DNA from: Streptomyces sp. S465
Lineage (GTDB): Bacteria; Actinomycetota; Actinomycetes; Streptomycetales; Streptomycetaceae
Assembly: GCF_026898115.1 (NCBI RefSeq)
Contig: NZ_CP114036.1
Coordinates: 7,496,001-7,560,000, forward strand
Direction: 5' to 3'
Length of the DNA stretch: 64,000 nt
A program made the translations under genes and the position numbers. Positions 1 to 7,896 of the stretch are shown here, piece by piece. Every line of letters starts with the position of its first letter. Position 1 is the stretch's first letter. A model generated the notes under the pieces. It was not told where the DNA came from and made no database searches. It was given only the letters and a program-made list of their open reading frames with translations.

Positions 1-534
1 CCTCTCCGCGTATTGCAGGAACAGCACACCCAGGACGACGAGTCCGGCGGCTTCCAGGATTGAGACTGCGGCCAGAAGGGCGCTCTCCGTGCTGTGGCAC
101 CAGAAGGTGATGAGTGCGGCAAAGGGAGTGACGAGGAAGACCAGCAGATCGACGACTGTCTGTGTGGTCTTGCGCGAGATCCGTCTGTCGTCGCTGCGAT
201 GGTAGGTCTCCCAGCCGAACAGCGGTTCCTCCACGTTTGTGGCCTCTGCGAGCCGGGACGCGAGCTCGGTGCGGACGTAGCGTCCGATGGCTGAGATCTT
301 TTCGTCGTTGACCAGGTGCGTCCATCCGAGCACAAGACACACCACTGGAAGGGCCAGGGCCAGGATCAGCTGCGGGTAGTCCGTCTGCGCGGCGACAGCC
401 GCGACGGCGGTCACGGCCGCGAGCGTCACGTACAGCAGGTTGTCCCGAAAGCCGATACGTGCACGCTGCTCGTCCTTGATCTGTGCGTACTCGGCAAGGA
501 GCAGGGCACTGGTGCTCCGTTCTCCGTCCGTCAT
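1..534 (-). CDS. integral membrane protein, cut by the window edge
   Basis: Reading leftward from an ATG at 534, the frame stays open to the window edge, giving 178 residues of an incomplete protein that starts MTDGERSTSALLLAEYAQIK. A soluble N-terminus precedes two hydrophobic stretches (about residues 33-50 and 56-71), a polar loop of about 55 residues, and two more (about 127-146 and 154-175). It lies 149 nt after the four-pass protein and on the same strand, so it is probably the last gene of the Nudix operon. I recognise no enzymatic motif. By context it may be a membrane effector or anchor of the same system, which is inference only. Confidence 0.75.
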   Translation of the reverse strand, partial: MTDGERSTSALLLAEYAQIKDEQRARIGFRDNLLYVTLAAVTAVAAVAAQTDYPQLILALALPVVCLVLGWTHLVNDEKISAIGRYVRTELASRLAEATNVEEPLFGWETYHRSDDRRISRKTTQTVVDLLVFLVTPFAALITFWCHSTESALLAAVSILEAAGLVVLGVLFLQYAER

Positions 535-683
535 GACTGGCTGTCACCTTCGTTTCGCGACACCTTGGCAGGGGGTGGCTCGGTGGTACCCGTACTCGGC
601 CCGCGGTGCCTGGACCCTCAGGGAGCTGCCGTGCTCTCAGCAGCTCCCTGGCCCGTCGGCCTCCGGATCCGGTCCGGGAGGAC

Positions 684-2729
684 TCAGTCGGTGCTGTCCG
701 CGGGCGGTGGACTGTCGGCGTTGTTCCGCTCGATCCATGCCTTCCCGTCGGCCGCGATGCCCTCCAGGAGACGGAACGTATGGGCGAAGCCGGCCGCGTC
801 GAGGTTGATCTGCGAGAGGTCCCGAGCGTTCTCGTATGGTTCGAGCTGGTGGCTGTCGGCGTCCTTGATCCGGATGGTTCTGGCCGGGCCGTTGGAGAGG
901 AGTAGCGCCATCTCGTAGCCGATGCGGTCGTCCTCGGTGACCTGCACGGAGGAGAACGCGTCGAAGCGGTAGTTGGTGCGTTGTTCGCCCGGGCGAGTGG
1001 CGCGGGCGAAGTCGACTTCGGTGCTGATCTCGCGGACACCGTTCCGTGTGGCCAGGAACAGCCGGAGGGTGTATCGGGAGTAGCGCCAGGGGCCGCCTCG
1101 GCGCCGTGCTCGTCGGTAGGGGCGTGCCGGTGTCGTCAGGATCGTGTGGGCGATGATGTCGTACCAGGTGAGCTGGTGGTGACGGAGCACATCGGCGGTG
1201 AACAGGACCTTGTCGTGGCTGAGCCACGCCTCCATCTCGGCGTCGGAGGGCCGGATGGCTTCCAGTTGCTCCTTCCAGCGCTGGAACTCCTCCTCACGCG
1301 CGTACATCCGCAGGTGGTACTCCTGCGTCTCCTCGGCGAACCGCTGTTCCTCGCCGCGCATGTCCAGCCACACCGACGCTGCCCGGCGCCCGCTCCCGAT
1401 GGCGCCGAAGAACACGGCGAAGGTCAGGAGGCCGTGGAACGCACTCGCCGAACCTGTCGCGGCGGTGACGGTGACGGCCAGGGAGGTGACGCCCAAGACG
1501 GCGAGGGCGGGCACGCAGGCGAGTTTCGTCGTCACCGGAGTCCGGTACCGCTGCCGGTGGGCGAACAGCGTGCCGTTGTTATGGCGGTCCTTGGCGTCCC
1601 GGGCCAGGTAGCGGATCAGCCAGTTGACCCGGTCGACGCTGATTCTGCTCTCCCGGTAGAGGAACGCGACCTCGGCGGCCAGAACGGCGCGGATGCCAGT
1701 GGTGTGGGCGAGCCACTCGGGCCGGTCGCACCCGTGCGGCACGTACGTGCCGAAGTAGTGCTCGAAGGACGTGCGGACGCGGCTGGTGAACCCGTCCGCA
1801 GCGGGGGTCCCGCCGCCCGCGGACGCGAGGGAAGGGACGCCCGGGGAGTGGGCCGGATCCGGTACCTGTTCCTGATTCGACGCCTGGCCCAGCTCCTGCT
1901 CCTTGGCATGCAGCCGGTGGTTGTTGTGCCACCATCGCTGGCCGAACCGGGCGGCGAGGAATCCGGTGCCGAGCGCGATCAGCAGCTCGACGATCGCGGT
2001 CAGCGGATCCGCGATCACTGCCGAGATCCCGAGGAATCCCGCGGCGACGACGAACAGACCGGTCCAGGCCGCCAGGCGAGGACGGTAACGGAAGGCGGTG
2101 CTCTCCTCAGGAGGCCGGGTCCGTGCCCCGATGGGATCGGGCTCGAAGTAGTACCGGACCCGCCGGGAACGGTCACCACGGAACTGCCCGGCCTTGGCGA
2201 GCTCGCAGATCTCGGCCCACAGGGTGGCTTTTGTCCGGCTGGTGAGCACGAGGTCGAGGTGGTGGACGATCAGGTCACGCTGGGGCGGTGCCAGATCCCT
2301 CAGCCGCTTCAGCACGGCGGCGGTCTCACTGTCAGCTTTGCCGGGCAGTGCCAGCAGATCGAAGACGACCTGCAGACCGGGCTTCCAGTCCTTATCCTCG
2401 GCGTAGCCCTGCATGACGTCCCGCGTCCGGTCCAGCTGACGGCGCTCCTCGGCACTGAGGTCGTGGTGGGCGCGTTTGCTGAGCATGGCGAGCGCCCAGT
2501 GGAAGCGTATCTCCGGGCCGTCGTGGTTGTGGGTGATCGCGTCCCAGATCAGTTCCCGCGCCCGGCCGGGTAAGCCTTCTTCCAGACAGCGGACCCCGAT
2601 CTCGTACTTCTTCTGGGGCGAAGCGTCCGGGGGGACGATGTTGAAGGTGGAGTCGTGTACGTTCGAGGCCTGGACGGCTACGAAGGAGTCATACGCCTCG
2701 TTGTGCGTGGAGGGGAAACCCTCGGTCAT
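684..2729 (-). CDS. four-pass membrane protein with N-terminal signalling-like motif (putative conflict-system effector)
   Basis: 681 residues. Residues 17-32 (VAVQASNVHDSTFNIV) form a short beta-prone, Asn/Ser/Val-rich motif of the kind placed in front of effector domains in bacterial amyloid-signalling proteins. Residues 38-190 are helical and TPR-like. Two hydrophobic hairpins lie at about 219-262 and 401-450, separated by a soluble domain of about 140 residues. The last 200 residues are soluble with an acidic end. The ATG overlaps the stop of the upstream nucleosidase gene as ATGA, so the two are translationally coupled. No catalytic motif is recognisable. The layout of linker motif, helical sensor and membrane hairpins suggests membrane disruption as output. 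Family membership is certain only to the level of 'uncharacterised Streptomyces protein'. Confidence 0.8.
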   Translation of the reverse strand: MTEGFPSTHNEAYDSFVAVQASNVHDSTFNIVPPDASPQKKYEIGVRCLEEGLPGRARELIWDAITHNHDGPEIRFHWALAMLSKRAHHDLSAEERRQLDRTRDVMQGYAEDKDWKPGLQVVFDLLALPGKADSETAAVLKRLRDLAPPQRDLIVHHLDLVLTSRTKATLWAEICELAKAGQFRGDRSRRVRYYFEPDPIGARTRPPEESTAFRYRPRLAAWTGLFVVAAGFLGISAVIADPLTAIVELLIALGTGFLAARFGQRWWHNNHRLHAKEQELGQASNQEQVPDPAHSPGVPSLASAGGGTPAADGFTSRVRTSFEHYFGTYVPHGCDRPEWLAHTTGIRAVLAAEVAFLYRESRISVDRVNWLIRYLARDAKDRHNNGTLFAHRQRYRTPVTTKLACVPALAVLGVTSLAVTVTAATGSASAFHGLLTFAVFFGAIGSGRRAASVWLDMRGEEQRFAEETQEYHLRMYAREEEFQRWKEQLEAIRPSDAEMEAWLSHDKVLFTADVLRHHQLTWYDIIAHTILTTPARPYRRARRRGGPWRYSRYTLRLFLATRNGVREISTEVDFARATRPGEQRTNYRFDAFSSVQVTEDDRIGYEMALLLSNGPARTIRIKDADSHQLEPYENARDLSQINLDAAGFAHTFRLLEGIAADGKAWIERNNADSPPPADSTD

Positions 2730-3919
2730 GCCGGGTCACCCGCCGCCGCGATCAGGGACGCAAGACCGGCGGCCAGTTCCGGGTGGTCGGCGAGCAGGCC
2801 GCGTAACTTCCTGAGCGCCAGAGCTGCCTTCTTCGGAGGCGCCGGGGCGTTCGCGGTGCACTTCTCCGCTGCGCGCCTCGCGATGCTCAGTTCGGCCTGT
2901 GCCTCGTGGTGAATGTCCGCGTCGAGGGTCCCGTCGGCGTGATGTCGTGTCAGGTCCTCGCGGAAGCGGTCCAGCTCCGCAACCAGTTCCGTCGGGGTGG
3001 ACGCCTTCGGAGTTGCCCCGCCGAGGTAGACGGTGCTGCCGGTGACCTCTCCGGCCATGATTCCCACCGTGCTGGAAAAGGCCGTGTTGACGACGCTTCC
3101 GCCGCCCCTGCCAGTTCTGTCTTTCTGGGCCATGACGATCCGCTCCTCTTCCTCTGCTTCCACTGCCAGTTCTGCTTCCTTGATCAGTTCCGCAGCCAGC
3201 CGTACCGCGAAAGCCGCCGCGTTCGCCGCGGCGCGCGGTTGCCGCTCACGGTCCTCCGCGCCGTTCTTCGTGCCGTCCGCCCGGTCACTGATGCCACGGA
3301 CGACGCCGACCGGCAGACCGCTGAGATGGCCGGCCTGTGCCACGCCGGCGGCTTCCATGTCGATTGCGAACGCGTCGTTGTAGTGCTGCCGGAGCCATGC
3401 GGCCGCGGCGGAATTCCGCGAATTCTGCAGGACCTCACCGGCGGCGATCGGGCCGAAGTGCACCCGCGCCACTTGCCCGTTCTCCGATGCGTGGCCGGCC
3501 CGCTCCGTCATCCGGGCCAGATGCTGGCCGAGCTGGATGAGAGGGTGCGGCGCCTCCCATGACCGGGGCCGTGCCTTGAGTCCGTCGTCCTCGCTGGTCG
3601 CGCCGTGGTAGGCATACACATGGGTGGCCATCACCACGTCGCCCAGTGCGATCGAGCTCCGCATGCGGCCGGCGACACCGACGAACAGCACGGCCACCGG
3701 AGAGAAGTGCTCGATCGCGCGCTCCGCCAGCACCGCGGCCGAATGGTTCCCCTTGCTCGTCAGACCGAGTGCCACACGGCACGAGGTGCCCGACACGGTC
3801 CCGACCTCGAACCGCGTGCCGCTCTTGTGTAGCGTCACCTGCGGATCGGCCAGTTTCTGGTGCACGGCCTCGTATTCGAGATTGAGGGCGGTGAGAATCA
3901 CCACCAGGTCATTTGGCAT
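2726..3919 (-). CDS. MTA/SAH-nucleosidase (PNP/MTAN) family protein with C-terminal linker domain
   Basis: 397 residues. Residues 1-250 are a phosphorylase/nucleosidase fold of the MTAN type, which cleaves the N-glycosidic bond of adenine nucleosides. Key residues are present: Glu15/Glu17 in the first loop, Glu189 in the IDMEAAGVAQ ribose-binding segment, and Asp212 in VRGISDRAD, the catalytic acid position. The enzyme is therefore probably active. It is not a housekeeping Pfs: after residue 260 it adds a Gly/Ser/Val-rich motif (NTAFSST, then AGEVTGSTVYLGG, residues 278-301) and a helical tail of about 90 residues. Such tails link sensors to effectors in actinobacterial conflict proteins. The start is 6 nt after the Nudix stop, and the stop overlaps the membrane-protein start. 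Confidence 0.85.
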   Translation of the reverse strand: MPNDLVVILTALNLEYEAVHQKLADPQVTLHKSGTRFEVGTVSGTSCRVALGLTSKGNHSAAVLAERAIEHFSPVAVLFVGVAGRMRSSIALGDVVMATHVYAYHGATSEDDGLKARPRSWEAPHPLIQLGQHLARMTERAGHASENGQVARVHFGPIAAGEVLQNSRNSAAAAWLRQHYNDAFAIDMEAAGVAQAGHLSGLPVGVVRGISDRADGTKNGAEDRERQPRAAANAAAFAVRLAAELIKEAELAVEAEEEERIVMAQKDRTGRGGGSVVNTAFSSTVGIMAGEVTGSTVYLGGATPKASTPTELVAELDRFREDLTRHHADGTLDADIHHEAQAELSIARRAAEKCTANAPAPPKKAALALRKLRGLLADHPELAAGLASLIAAAGDPA

Positions 3920-3925
3920 CTCTTC

Positions 3926-4684
3926 TCATTCCTTCGCGTTTTCATCTGTTTGTTCTTCCGCCTGCTGTTCCGCCGGTGCCGGCACGGGCCGGACCAGCGG
4001 AGGCGAGAGCACCGTGGTCGGCCCCGCGCGGAACAGGCGTGCGGGCCGCCCCACCGTGGTCCTGCGTCCCGTCCCGGCCGGAACGATGAACCCGTCCACG
4101 GCCTGGACCTTCCGGTAGAAATTCCGGGTGTCCAGCGTGACGCCCCACACCGCCTCGTACACCTGTCGCAACTCGGCGATGGTGAAAAGGTCTCCGCAGA
4201 ACGCCGTGGCCAGTGCGGAGAACTCGAGTTTCCTACGGGCGCGTTCAATTCCGTCCGTCACTATCCGATCGTGATCGAAAGCGAGCTTCACCTGCCCGGA
4301 AAGGACCGTGTCCGTCGGAATCCAAGAGGCATTCGCGGCATCGGTTCCCGCGACCGGCTCAGGAAGGCGCGGTGCGATCGCCAGATGCGCAACCGAGACG
4401 ACCCGCCCGCGCGGATCACGCCCTGGATCCCCATAGGTGGCCAACTGCTCCAGATGAAACTGCCGGGCGTCAACAGCGGTCTCCTCGCCCAACTCGCGGC
4501 GAGCGGCCTCCGGGATCGCCTCACCGGCGTGGTTGAGGAAACCGCCGGGCAGCGCCTGCATGCCGACGAAGGGTTCCTTGCCTCGCTCCACGAGCAGGAC
4601 ACACAGCCGTCCCTCGCGCAACGTCAGGATTACAAGGTCAACTGTGAGCAGAACGGACGGCGGAGCCCAGGAATCATCACGCAT
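3926..4684 (-). CDS. Nudix hydrolase-like protein with C-terminal winged helix (NrtR-like)
   Basis: 252 residues. Residues 10-140 are a Nudix domain. The box reads GGFLNHAGEAIPEAARRELG followed by EET, so the RE..EE core is intact, but the first loop is one residue longer than the consensus and the Gly after EET is Ala. Residues 150-230 (FSALATAFCGDLFTIAELRQ onward, then RNFYRKVQAVDGFI) match the winged-helix domain of NrtR-type regulators, which sense ADP-ribose and repress NAD genes. The protein could be an enzyme, a repressor or both. It is the first gene of the operon, and an inverted repeat overlaps its promoter, which fits autorepression. The Pro/Glu-rich last 30 residues look disordered. 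Confidence 0.85.
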   Translation of the reverse strand: MRDDSWAPPSVLLTVDLVILTLREGRLCVLLVERGKEPFVGMQALPGGFLNHAGEAIPEAARRELGEETAVDARQFHLEQLATYGDPGRDPRGRVVSVAHLAIAPRLPEPVAGTDAANASWIPTDTVLSGQVKLAFDHDRIVTDGIERARRKLEFSALATAFCGDLFTIAELRQVYEAVWGVTLDTRNFYRKVQAVDGFIVPAGTGRRTTVGRPARLFRAGPTTVLSPPLVRPVPAPAEQQAEEQTDENAKE

Positions 4685-4720
4685 GGTGCCGACTGTAACG
4701 AATTACTGTCACATTGACAA
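4685..4720 (-). promoter_or_regulatory. leaderless promoter with inverted repeat, start of the Nudix operon
   Basis: On the minus strand TTGTCA (4720-4715) is followed after exactly 17 nt by TACAGT (4697-4692), a good -35/-10 pair. Transcription would start about one base before the ATG at 4684, so the mRNA is probably leaderless. A perfect inverted repeat TGTCA-CAT-TGACA (4707-4719) covers the -35 box, and a second partial repeat, GTAA-CGAA-TTAC, overlaps the -10 region. The local AT content is high for this genome. A winged-helix Nudix protein could bind here. That is inference. Confidence 0.55.
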
Positions 4721-4850
4721 TATGTTTGCTCGATCTGCCCTCTGCGGCAGATCACCTCCGCGACCCGGACGAGCAAGAACCGGGCGAGTGGTGTAACCCC
4801 AGCTGGTGAGCGTCGGTCAGGGGCTGCCGAGTCTCCTGGGAAGGGACATC

Positions 4851-5034
4851 ATGAAACAAAATGCACGTCTGAAGATATTCACGGATGAAACAGCAAGGCC
4901 GGTGTTGGACCGGGAACTTGTGGGCGATCTGTCGGTCCGGGCGAAGGCGACGGGCTGCAGCTGAGGGTGGGCTCCTGGCCCAGCTGACGAACGTAATCGT
5001 CGAGGGCGCTCTCATCCGGACCAGGGGCGCATGA
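4851..5034 (+). pseudogene. IS256/mutator-type transposase, N-terminal remnant
   Basis: An ATG at 4851 with a good Shine-Dalgarno (GGGAAGGGA) opens a 37-codon frame ending at 4964. Its end (ARPVLDRELVGDLSVRAKATG) resembles the start of IS256-type transposases. The next expected piece, GGLLAQLTNVIVEGAL, follows in another frame and stops at 5034. A few bases seem deleted around 4955-4965. No DDE catalytic core follows, so this is a dead stub. The family assignment rests on recall of the conserved LQLTGEGGLL.QLT...LE.ALEGE start. Confidence 0.55.
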
Positions 5035-5063
5035 GCGCCTCCGCCCAACCTGGAGTTTGCGCT

Positions 5064-5280
5064 CTAGTCGTCGGTCACGAAGAGTGAAGCTCCAGCTGAG
5101 CCACGATCGGTGTGATTCGTGGGGTATTGGTCCAGATAGCCCTCGGACACTGACCGTATCCCCAACTTGTGCGGGTCGAGCGTTGCCTCGGCCCGTTTTT
5201 CGGGCTCGTAGGTCAGCTTGAGCCCGAGGTTCCCGAAACGATATTCCCTGACCTGCGAAATCCAAGCCAGAGGATAAGAA
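5064..5280 (-). pseudogene. possible site-specific recombinase C-terminal remnant
   Basis: About 70 codons (SYPLAWISQVREYRFGNLGL, then KLTYEPEKRAEATLDPHKLG and on to a stop at 5064) read like a real protein end. Upstream of 5280 the frame turns into low-quality sequence without a plausible start. The segment resembles tails of large serine recombinases from actinobacterial elements, from memory only. Together with the neighbouring transposase stub it marks a decayed mobile-element junction next to the Nudix operon. Confidence 0.3.
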
Positions 5281-5430
5281 GCAGCTTCGTAAGCGCTGGT
5301 CGAAGCGCTACTTCTCCGAGAACCCCCATGGACGCAACCCTGCCTCCATGCACGATCGCACTGCTGGGGCAACGCGCTTGTGGGCGCTGAGCGGGGCGGC
5401 TTGCCGATGGCAAGCCGCCCTGGGCCGCTG

Positions 5431-6564
5431 TTACGACGGTTCGGGAGCTTTCCAGCGGGTGATCGAGAAGGTCACCGAGGCGGGGGCCTTGGCGGTTACG
5501 GCGGTCACCTTCAGCAGAGCGACGTCCTTGTCGAGACTGTCGAACCTGCAGAACCGGTCCCCGGTCCGCAGTTCGGAGACCGGTACCTCGAGTTCGTTGC
5601 TCTCGCCGCGCGCCGCGGCGTCCTGGCAAGCGGTGAGGTCCAGGTCGGCGGTGCCCTCCACCCGGGCCACGTATCCGCGGAACCACATCTTCGGGCTTCC
5701 GGACAGACAGCTCGGAGAGTACTCGATGTCTCCGCCGCCGCCGTTCAGCCTGCTCCTGTAGGTAACGACCGGCATGTCCGAACCGAGCCCAACGCTGCCC
5801 AGGACGCAGCCGCGCGCCTTGGCCACGTCGTCGGACACGGTGACGGGCTGGTTCTCGTAGACCTTGTCACCGGGCTGCGCCGGCGCGCCCTCGGTCTTCG
5901 CCGGCCCGGCCCACACGGTCGCCGACAATGTCAGCTCCCCGACGGGGGATCCGCTCACCTTCACCACGCGCAGGAGGACCACGCGGCCGCCCGCGGCGAA
6001 GTCCTCGCAGAACCGGTCCCCCGCCGCCAGGGCCCCGGTCTTGTAGCGGTCGACGTGCGTGCCGTTGCCGACCGCTGCCCGTGCGGCATCCTGGCAGGCC
6101 TCCTGGTCGAGATCCCCGGCGTCCGCGGCAACCTTGGCGACGGGCACGTCGTCGAAGTCCAGCACCTCGTTGTCCCAGGAGCAGGGAGGCTCCCATGACA
6201 GGACAGGCGGCCTGCCCTCGTCCGTCTGGTTCCCGTCGTCGTTCAGGCGCGGGTTCGACTCACGGGGCCCGAGGACGCGCGGCCCGCTGTCCGCGAACTC
6301 CACGTAGAAAGAGAAGTCGGACGGGCATCCGTTCTTGATCGCCTGGACATTACTCAGTGAGACTTCCTTGTCCCGGTAGAGCAGCCCGGTCCTGGAATCC
6401 GCCGACGCACCGGACGCTGACCCTTTCGACGCACCGGACGCTGATCCGGTCAGCCCCTCGGACTGCCCATCGCCGCCCCCACAACCTGCGAGAACCGCTG
6501 CCAGAAGCAGCACCAGGCCACCGCCCCGTAAAGCCTTCCCCTGACGACCGTTGGTCCGCCACAC
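5431..6564 (-). CDS. secreted lipoprotein with a duplicated domain
   Basis: 377 residues from a GTG at 6564, chosen because GGGGGAG lies 5 nt upstream and the product then begins with a normal signal peptide. A basic start is followed by a hydrophobic run and the lipobox LAGC, so the protein should be lipid-anchored outside the membrane. A Ser/Gly/Ala linker follows. The body contains two related halves, each with a C-rich opening, a CQDAA motif, a 'GDRFC' motif and a final beta strand (TLSATVWAGPA in the first, TFSITRWKAPEPS in the second), indicating internal duplication. The paired cysteines suggest disulfides. Function is unknown. It stands alone. Confidence 0.8.
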   Translation of the reverse strand: MWRTNGRQGKALRGGGLVLLLAAVLAGCGGGDGQSEGLTGSASGASKGSASGASADSRTGLLYRDKEVSLSNVQAIKNGCPSDFSFYVEFADSGPRVLGPRESNPRLNDDGNQTDEGRPPVLSWEPPCSWDNEVLDFDDVPVAKVAADAGDLDQEACQDAARAAVGNGTHVDRYKTGALAAGDRFCEDFAAGGRVVLLRVVKVSGSPVGELTLSATVWAGPAKTEGAPAQPGDKVYENQPVTVSDDVAKARGCVLGSVGLGSDMPVVTYRSRLNGGGGDIEYSPSCLSGSPKMWFRGYVARVEGTADLDLTACQDAAARGESNELEVPVSELRTGDRFCRFDSLDKDVALLKVTAVTAKAPASVTFSITRWKAPEPS

Positions 6565-6702
6565 GTCATCTCCCCCATCGGATTGGAAGCCACCCACCGT
6601 ACCGAAGCGACTACTGGGACGGTACCGACAGCAGCGGAGGATCGCACACCCGGCCTTTTTCTCGTGGTTGGCCGCGTGACGCCCGCCTCTGGCATCAGGC
6701 GG

Positions 6703-6890
6703 TTACGGCGTGCGGCGCCTGTAGGCCATGCGCCTCCACGGCTGCATGGACCACGTCGCTCGTGATGCCGCGGATATCAAGGTCCAGGTGTCGCACGCTG
6801 CCGGATAGAAGCGAACGGTCAGAGCCCCTCCGGACCCGCTGAAGACCTCGGCGATGGAGTAGTCCAGGATGATCCTCAGGAGCGTGATCC
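6703..6890 (-). pseudogene. glycoside hydrolase family 32 C-terminal remnant
   Basis: A 61-codon stretch, starting ITLLRIILDYSIAEVFSGSG and continuing GALTVRFYP, matches the C-terminal beta-sandwich of GH32 enzymes (levanases, beta-fructosidases), where 'LRI.VD.S..EVF...G...T.R.YP' is typical. No catalytic domain precedes it. Sequence from 6891 to 7169 shows only broken pieces that could be more of the same gene in other frames. The rest of the gap (6565-6702) holds nothing I can name. The call rests on one motif. Confidence 0.4.
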
Positions 6891-7169
6891 TTGGCCCACC
6901 GCAGGGTCCTGCCCCAGGCTGAGACGGACGCAGACATCGGCGGCGGCGCTCACCCTGACGAGTACGGACCTCGTATCCGGCTGCGCCGTACAGACCTTCT
7001 GCCACGTGTTCGCGTGCCGACAGCGGCCGCGGCCCGGTGGCCGCGGCCGCCGTCGGCTCGGCGGCCCGTCGACGGCCGGCCCGGCCATCCGCCCCGTGGC
7101 CGGGGACGACATGGCTCGGCCGCGCTCGTCCAGGGGGCGGTCCGTGCAGGCGTGAGCGTTTGCGCGGGC

Positions 7170-7805
7170 TCAGGGGGACGTGGTCCAGCGTGGCGCGGTC
7201 TCGGCCCACTTGGCGTCCCACTGGGCGAGATTGCGCCGACGCAGGACCACGGTGACGCTGCGGTAGGCGGCGGCACCGGCGAGGGCCACGGTCAGGAAGG
7301 CGATGAGCGCCCAGCCCATGGTGCGGCTGCGGATCTGTTTGGCGGGCATGGGCGGCTCGGCGATCGCTCCGTCCGCGTCGAGCCATACGTCGACGGAGCT
7401 GCCTGCGCTGAGTCCGGGCAGGACGTCGGTCTTGGCGGTGCGGATCCGTCCGTCCGGGTCGGTGTAGCGGACCGTGGCCGGATAGCGGTTCTCTCTCGCC
7501 TCCGCCGATCCGGGCTCCGGATGGTCCGGGGCGTCGTGGGTGAGGACGGCGGTGGTCAGGCGCAGGGTCTGCCTCTGGTGCTCGGCGGCCGCGCGGTAGT
7601 GCCGGTGGGCGGCGTCACCGATGGCGAACATGGCACCGAGCCCCAGGACCGGTACGAGCAGCAGCATCGCCAGGGCGATCCGGCCCTGGAGGCGGTCGGT
7701 GCGCCGGTACAGCGGATTGCGCCGCCAGCGCCACAGCGACAGGGGGTGCACGAGCTCGTGGTGCGGGGGATCCGGGGGCTGTGCGGGTGGTGGCACGCCG
7801 GACAC
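7170..7805 (-). CDS. Rv1733c-family membrane protein
   Basis: 211 residues from a GTG at 7805, picked for the AAGGAGA site 7 nt upstream. After a proline-rich start comes the family signature WRWRRNPLYRRTDRLQGRIA, a transmembrane helix (about residues 46-68), an extracytoplasmic domain of about 90 residues with conserved YTDPDGRI, and a second helix (GWALIAFLTVALAGAAAYRS) before a basic tail. The M. tuberculosis relative Rv1733c belongs to the DosR dormancy regulon. The biochemical function is unknown. It is the last gene of a leftward set with the MreB- and DksA-like genes. Confidence 0.8.
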   Translation of the reverse strand: MSGVPPPAQPPDPPHHELVHPLSLWRWRRNPLYRRTDRLQGRIALAMLLLVPVLGLGAMFAIGDAAHRHYRAAAEHQRQTLRLTTAVLTHDAPDHPEPGSAEARENRYPATVRYTDPDGRIRTAKTDVLPGLSAGSSVDVWLDADGAIAEPPMPAKQIRSRTMGWALIAFLTVALAGAAAYRSVTVVLRRRNLAQWDAKWAETAPRWTTSP

Positions 7806-7896
7806 AGTGGTTCTCCTTTCCGGGGCAGGGGGTGGCGTACAGCAGACCCCGGCCGGTGAGGCGGCGGGGTCAGGGGGGGCAGCGGGGCCGGCGAGG

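Noticed and set aside
981..2573. 530-codon plus-strand open frame opposite the membrane-protein gene
   Set aside because: Low-complexity Gly/Val/Arg-rich translation with no start site; it mirrors the high-GC third positions of the minus-strand gene.
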